Of a stretch of DNA of 7,731 nucleotides, positions 5,572 to 7,731 are shown one piece after another. The DNA is taken from the NCBI GenBank assembly GCA_947575425.1, contig CANPNQ010000043.1, positions 1 to 7,731 of the forward strand. Direction: 5' to 3'. The position numbers were made by a program, and so were the translations under genes. Within the stretch, counting starts at the first letter, position 1; every line of letters begins with the position of its first letter. The notes beneath the pieces are model-generated. The model was not told the origin of the DNA. It did no database searches and saw only the letters and a list, made by a program, of their open reading frames with translations. The DNA comes from an uncultured Erysipelotrichaceae bacterium (GTDB taxonomy: Bacteria; Bacillota_I; Bacilli_A; Erysipelotrichales; Erysipelotrichaceae).

Positions 5572-6587
5572 TTATTACTATGAAAAAAAGCGCCCCTAAG
5601 CAAGAGATCGATGCCTTGATGGGACGCTTGTCCAGCAAGGGCTTGCAGATTCATTCCAGCATCGGTGAAAATTACAACGTATTCGGTTTGGTTGGAGATA
5701 CATCGGTTATCGATCCCAAACAGATCGAAGCAAATCCCTTTGTGGAAAGCGTAGTGCGTGTCGCTGCGCCTTATAAAAAAGCCAATCGTTTGTTTCATCC
5801 CGAGGATTCAATCATTGAGGCAGGAGGAATCAAAATCGGCGGACAGGAAAAACTGGTGATCATCGGCGGTCCTTGTTCCATTGAGGGAAGGGAAGCGACT
5901 GTTCAGATTGCCAAAGCAGTGAAGCAGTCAGGGGGATGTATGCTGCGCGGTGGTGCCTATAAGCCAAGAACCTCTCCTTATGCCTTTCAGGGCTTAGGCA
6001 CAGAGGGCATACTTGCAATGGTGGAAGCGCGTAAGCAAACCGGACTGCCAATCGTCTCCGAGCTGATGAGCGCCGACAAGCTGGATGAATTTGTGGAATA
6101 TGTCGATATGATTCAGATCGGGGCAAGAAATATGCAGAATTTTGATCTGTTAAAGGCAGTTGGCAAGGTAAATAAGCCGGTGCTGTTAAAGCGTGGCTTG
6201 GCGAATACGATCGAAGAATGGATCATGGCCGCAGAGTATATCATGGCGGAAGGAAACGAGAATGTCGTCTTCTGCGAGCGGGGCATTCGCACATTTGAAC
6301 CATACACAAGAAATACGTTGGATTTAAGTGTGATTCCGATCATTAAAGAAAAGACCCATCTGCCGATCATCATCGATCCTTCGCATGCGACCGGAGATTG
6401 GAAATTGGTAGAGGCAATGTCATTGGCCGCAATCGCTGCCGGAGCCGATGGTCTGATTATTGAGGTTCATGAGAATCCCGAATGTTCATGGTCGGACGGT
6501 GCTCAATCGTTGAAGCCGAAGAAATTCCAAGAGTTGATTGAAAAAGGCAGAGTGATCGCTCATGTGATCGGGAGAGAGATTGCATGA
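5568..6587 (+). CDS. aroF: DAHP synthase, type I-beta, with ferredoxin-like regulatory domain
   Basis: The enzyme condenses phosphoenolpyruvate and erythrose 4-phosphate to DAHP, the committed first step of aromatic synthesis. Of 339 residues, about 1-66 form the ferredoxin-like domain (MIITMKKSAPKQEIDALMGR onward) and the rest is the barrel. Motifs are IIGGPCSIEGRE (98-109), LRGGAYKPRTSPYAFQGLG (126-144), QIGARNMQN (183-191), LLKRGL (206-211), IIDPSHATG (268-276) and IIEVHENPE (297-305). The metal ligands Cys103, His273, Glu299 and Asp310 sit one residue later than in the Thermotoga maritima enzyme (338 residues), whose N-terminal domain mediates Tyr/Phe inhibition. I chose the ATG at 5568: GAGGAG precedes it by 5 bases and it overlaps the aroC stop. 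A GTG at 5523 lies inside aroC without support. The symbol varies between genomes (aroF, aroG, aroA). Confidence 0.96.
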   Translation: MIITMKKSAPKQEIDALMGRLSSKGLQIHSSIGENYNVFGLVGDTSVIDPKQIEANPFVESVVRVAAPYKKANRLFHPEDSIIEAGGIKIGGQEKLVIIGGPCSIEGREATVQIAKAVKQSGGCMLRGGAYKPRTSPYAFQGLGTEGILAMVEARKQTGLPIVSELMSADKLDEFVEYVDMIQIGARNMQNFDLLKAVGKVNKPVLLKRGLANTIEEWIMAAEYIMAEGNENVVFCERGIRTFEPYTRNTLDLSVIPIIKEKTHLPIIIDPSHATGDWKLVEAMSLAAIAAGADGLIIEVHENPECSWSDGAQSLKPKKFQELIEKGRVIAHVIGREIA

Positions 6588-7731
6588 TCGCTAAGATATC
6601 CCCTTCCCTGTGTCATGGACAGATCACGATCCCCCCAAGCAAAAGCATGTCCCATCGAGCCATTATCTGCGCTTCTCTTGCCAAGGGAAAAAGCCGCATT
6701 GATAACATCGCTTATTCACAGGATATCGTGACGACGATTGAGGGTATGCGTGCGTTCGGCGCAACAATCATCACGCATGATGATTTTATCGAGATCGACG
6801 GTATCAGTGATGTCGCCGCATGTGAGGCACAGGAGATCTTCTGTAATGAATCTGGCTCCACTTTGCGTTTTTTCATCCCCTTATTTTCTTTGAGCGGAAA
6901 GCGCATCACCTTTCGGGGAAAGGGTCGACTTCTAGAGCGACCTCAAAGTGTTTATGAGTCGCTGTTTCATTCTTTGGGCTTGTATTTCCACCATGATGCT
7001 GATGGCATCACCATAGAAGGAAAGCTCACTAACGGTGATTATACACTGGCGGGAGATGTTTCCAGTCAGTTTATCAGCGGTCTGCTATTTGCGCTGCCCT
7101 TGTGTGAGGGACGCTCTACCATCACCATACAGGAGCCTTTTGAATCTCGTTCTTATGTACTGCTGACGATGCAGATGCTGGCGCATTTTGGGGTTGAGGC
7201 GCAATTCATTGACGCGCATACAATCGAAATAAAGGGAAATCAAGCATATCATCCCGGATGTACCTCACTGGAAGGGGATTATTCTCAGCTTGCTTTTTTT
7301 GCCGCATTGGCTGCCTGTAATCATGATCTGGCTATTATGGGCGTGCATCACAATTCAAGGCAGGGGGATAAGGTGATTTTAGATATTTTAAGGCAGATGA
7401 AAGCCGCCTATGAAGAGATCGCAAACGGTTACTTCATTCATAAAAGCGAATTGCATGGATGTGAGATCGATCTTAAGGATTGTCCCGATCTAGGTCCGAT
7501 TCTCTGCGTACTGGCATCATTTGCCCATGGTACGACTCATATTAAAAATGCACAGCGTTTACGCATGAAAGAAAGCGATCGTATTGAAGCGATGGAGCAG
7601 GAATTAAAGAAGCTCGGTGTTGCAATACAAAGCCATGGTGGGGATATCATCATTGAAGGAAAATCCGCTTATGAGGGAAATGTCATTTTCCATGGACATA
7701 ATGATCATCGCATCGTCATGAGCTTGGCAAT
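6584..7731 (+). CDS. aroA: EPSP synthase (3-phosphoshikimate 1-carboxyvinyltransferase), 3' end missing
   Basis: The enzyme transfers the enolpyruvyl group of PEP to shikimate 3-phosphate. The first 382 codons are visible, and about 40-45 of the usual 425 lie beyond the window. Motifs are IPPSKSMSHRAI (residues 16-27, with Lys20 and Arg25 of the substrate site), NESGSTLRFF (88-97) where many enzymes have NAGTAMRPL, SSQFISGLLFALP (160-172), DCPDLGP (299-305) with the expected catalytic Asp302, RLRMKESDRI (325-334) and HNDHR (372-376). The ATG overlaps the DAHP synthase stop (ATGA), and GGGAGAG lies about 7 bases upstream. The frame is open to the last base with no stop or frameshift. It acts between shikimate kinase and the aroC product. 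Confidence 0.96.
   Translation, partial: MIAKISPSLCHGQITIPPSKSMSHRAIICASLAKGKSRIDNIAYSQDIVTTIEGMRAFGATIITHDDFIEIDGISDVAACEAQEIFCNESGSTLRFFIPLFSLSGKRITFRGKGRLLERPQSVYESLFHSLGLYFHHDADGITIEGKLTNGDYTLAGDVSSQFISGLLFALPLCEGRSTITIQEPFESRSYVLLTMQMLAHFGVEAQFIDAHTIEIKGNQAYHPGCTSLEGDYSQLAFFAALAACNHDLAIMGVHHNSRQGDKVILDILRQMKAAYEEIANGYFIHKSELHGCEIDLKDCPDLGPILCVLASFAHGTTHIKNAQRLRMKESDRIEAMEQELKKLGVAIQSHGGDIIIEGKSAYEGNVIFHGHNDHRIVMSLA

Overview
The window looks like a chromosomal segment of a low-to-moderate-GC Gram-positive bacterium (Bacillota). The ribosome binding sites are strong AGGAGG-type, the promoters and hairpin-plus-T-tract terminators are typical, and the protein variants fit (zinc-type L31, type I-beta DAHP synthase, an EPSP synthase with NESGSTLRF in place of the usual NAGTAMRP). 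The overall style suggests an Erysipelotrichia-like gut Firmicute, but that is inference and no marker gene settles it. There are no mobile elements, CRISPR arrays, tRNAs or rRNAs.

Layout, left to right. (1) 2-655: the 3' part of a TauE/SafE-family membrane permease, cut by the window edge. (2) 656-1310: an AT-rich stretch with no intact gene. It holds the remains of an ECF-type sigma factor on the minus strand (about 760-1049), with region 2 split over two frames and region 4 absent. (3) rpmE (ribosomal protein L31) on the minus strand, with its own promoter, a perfect 7-bp hairpin in its 5' UTR and a clear terminator. (4) A manganese-efflux unit: promoter, yybP-ykoY-type Mn riboswitch, an overlapping terminator hairpin, then mntP. 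(5) A small lipoprotein gene on the minus strand with two Ig-like modules; its terminator overlaps its own stop codon. (6) From 3245 to the right edge, a shikimate-pathway operon: aroB, aroC, a DAHP synthase gene and aroA (cut by the window end). Each junction is a 4-base ATGA overlap.

The most notable find is in the aro operon leader. A well-placed ribosome binding site precedes an 11-codon ORF, MRMSKMYYYYE, with four tyrosine codons in a row. It is followed by alternative pairing segments and then a strong intrinsic terminator just before the aroB ribosome binding site. This is the architecture of classical leader-peptide attenuation, here apparently sensing charged tRNA-Tyr to control the common aromatic pathway in a Gram-positive, with no T-box visible. 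The DAHP synthase also carries the N-terminal ferredoxin-like domain that gives tyrosine/phenylalanine feedback inhibition in its Thermotoga homologue. Tyrosine may therefore act on both expression and activity of the same pathway.

The operon covers DAHP synthesis, dehydroquinate synthesis, EPSP synthesis and chorismate formation. The dehydroquinase, shikimate dehydrogenase and shikimate kinase genes are not in view and may lie to the right or elsewhere.
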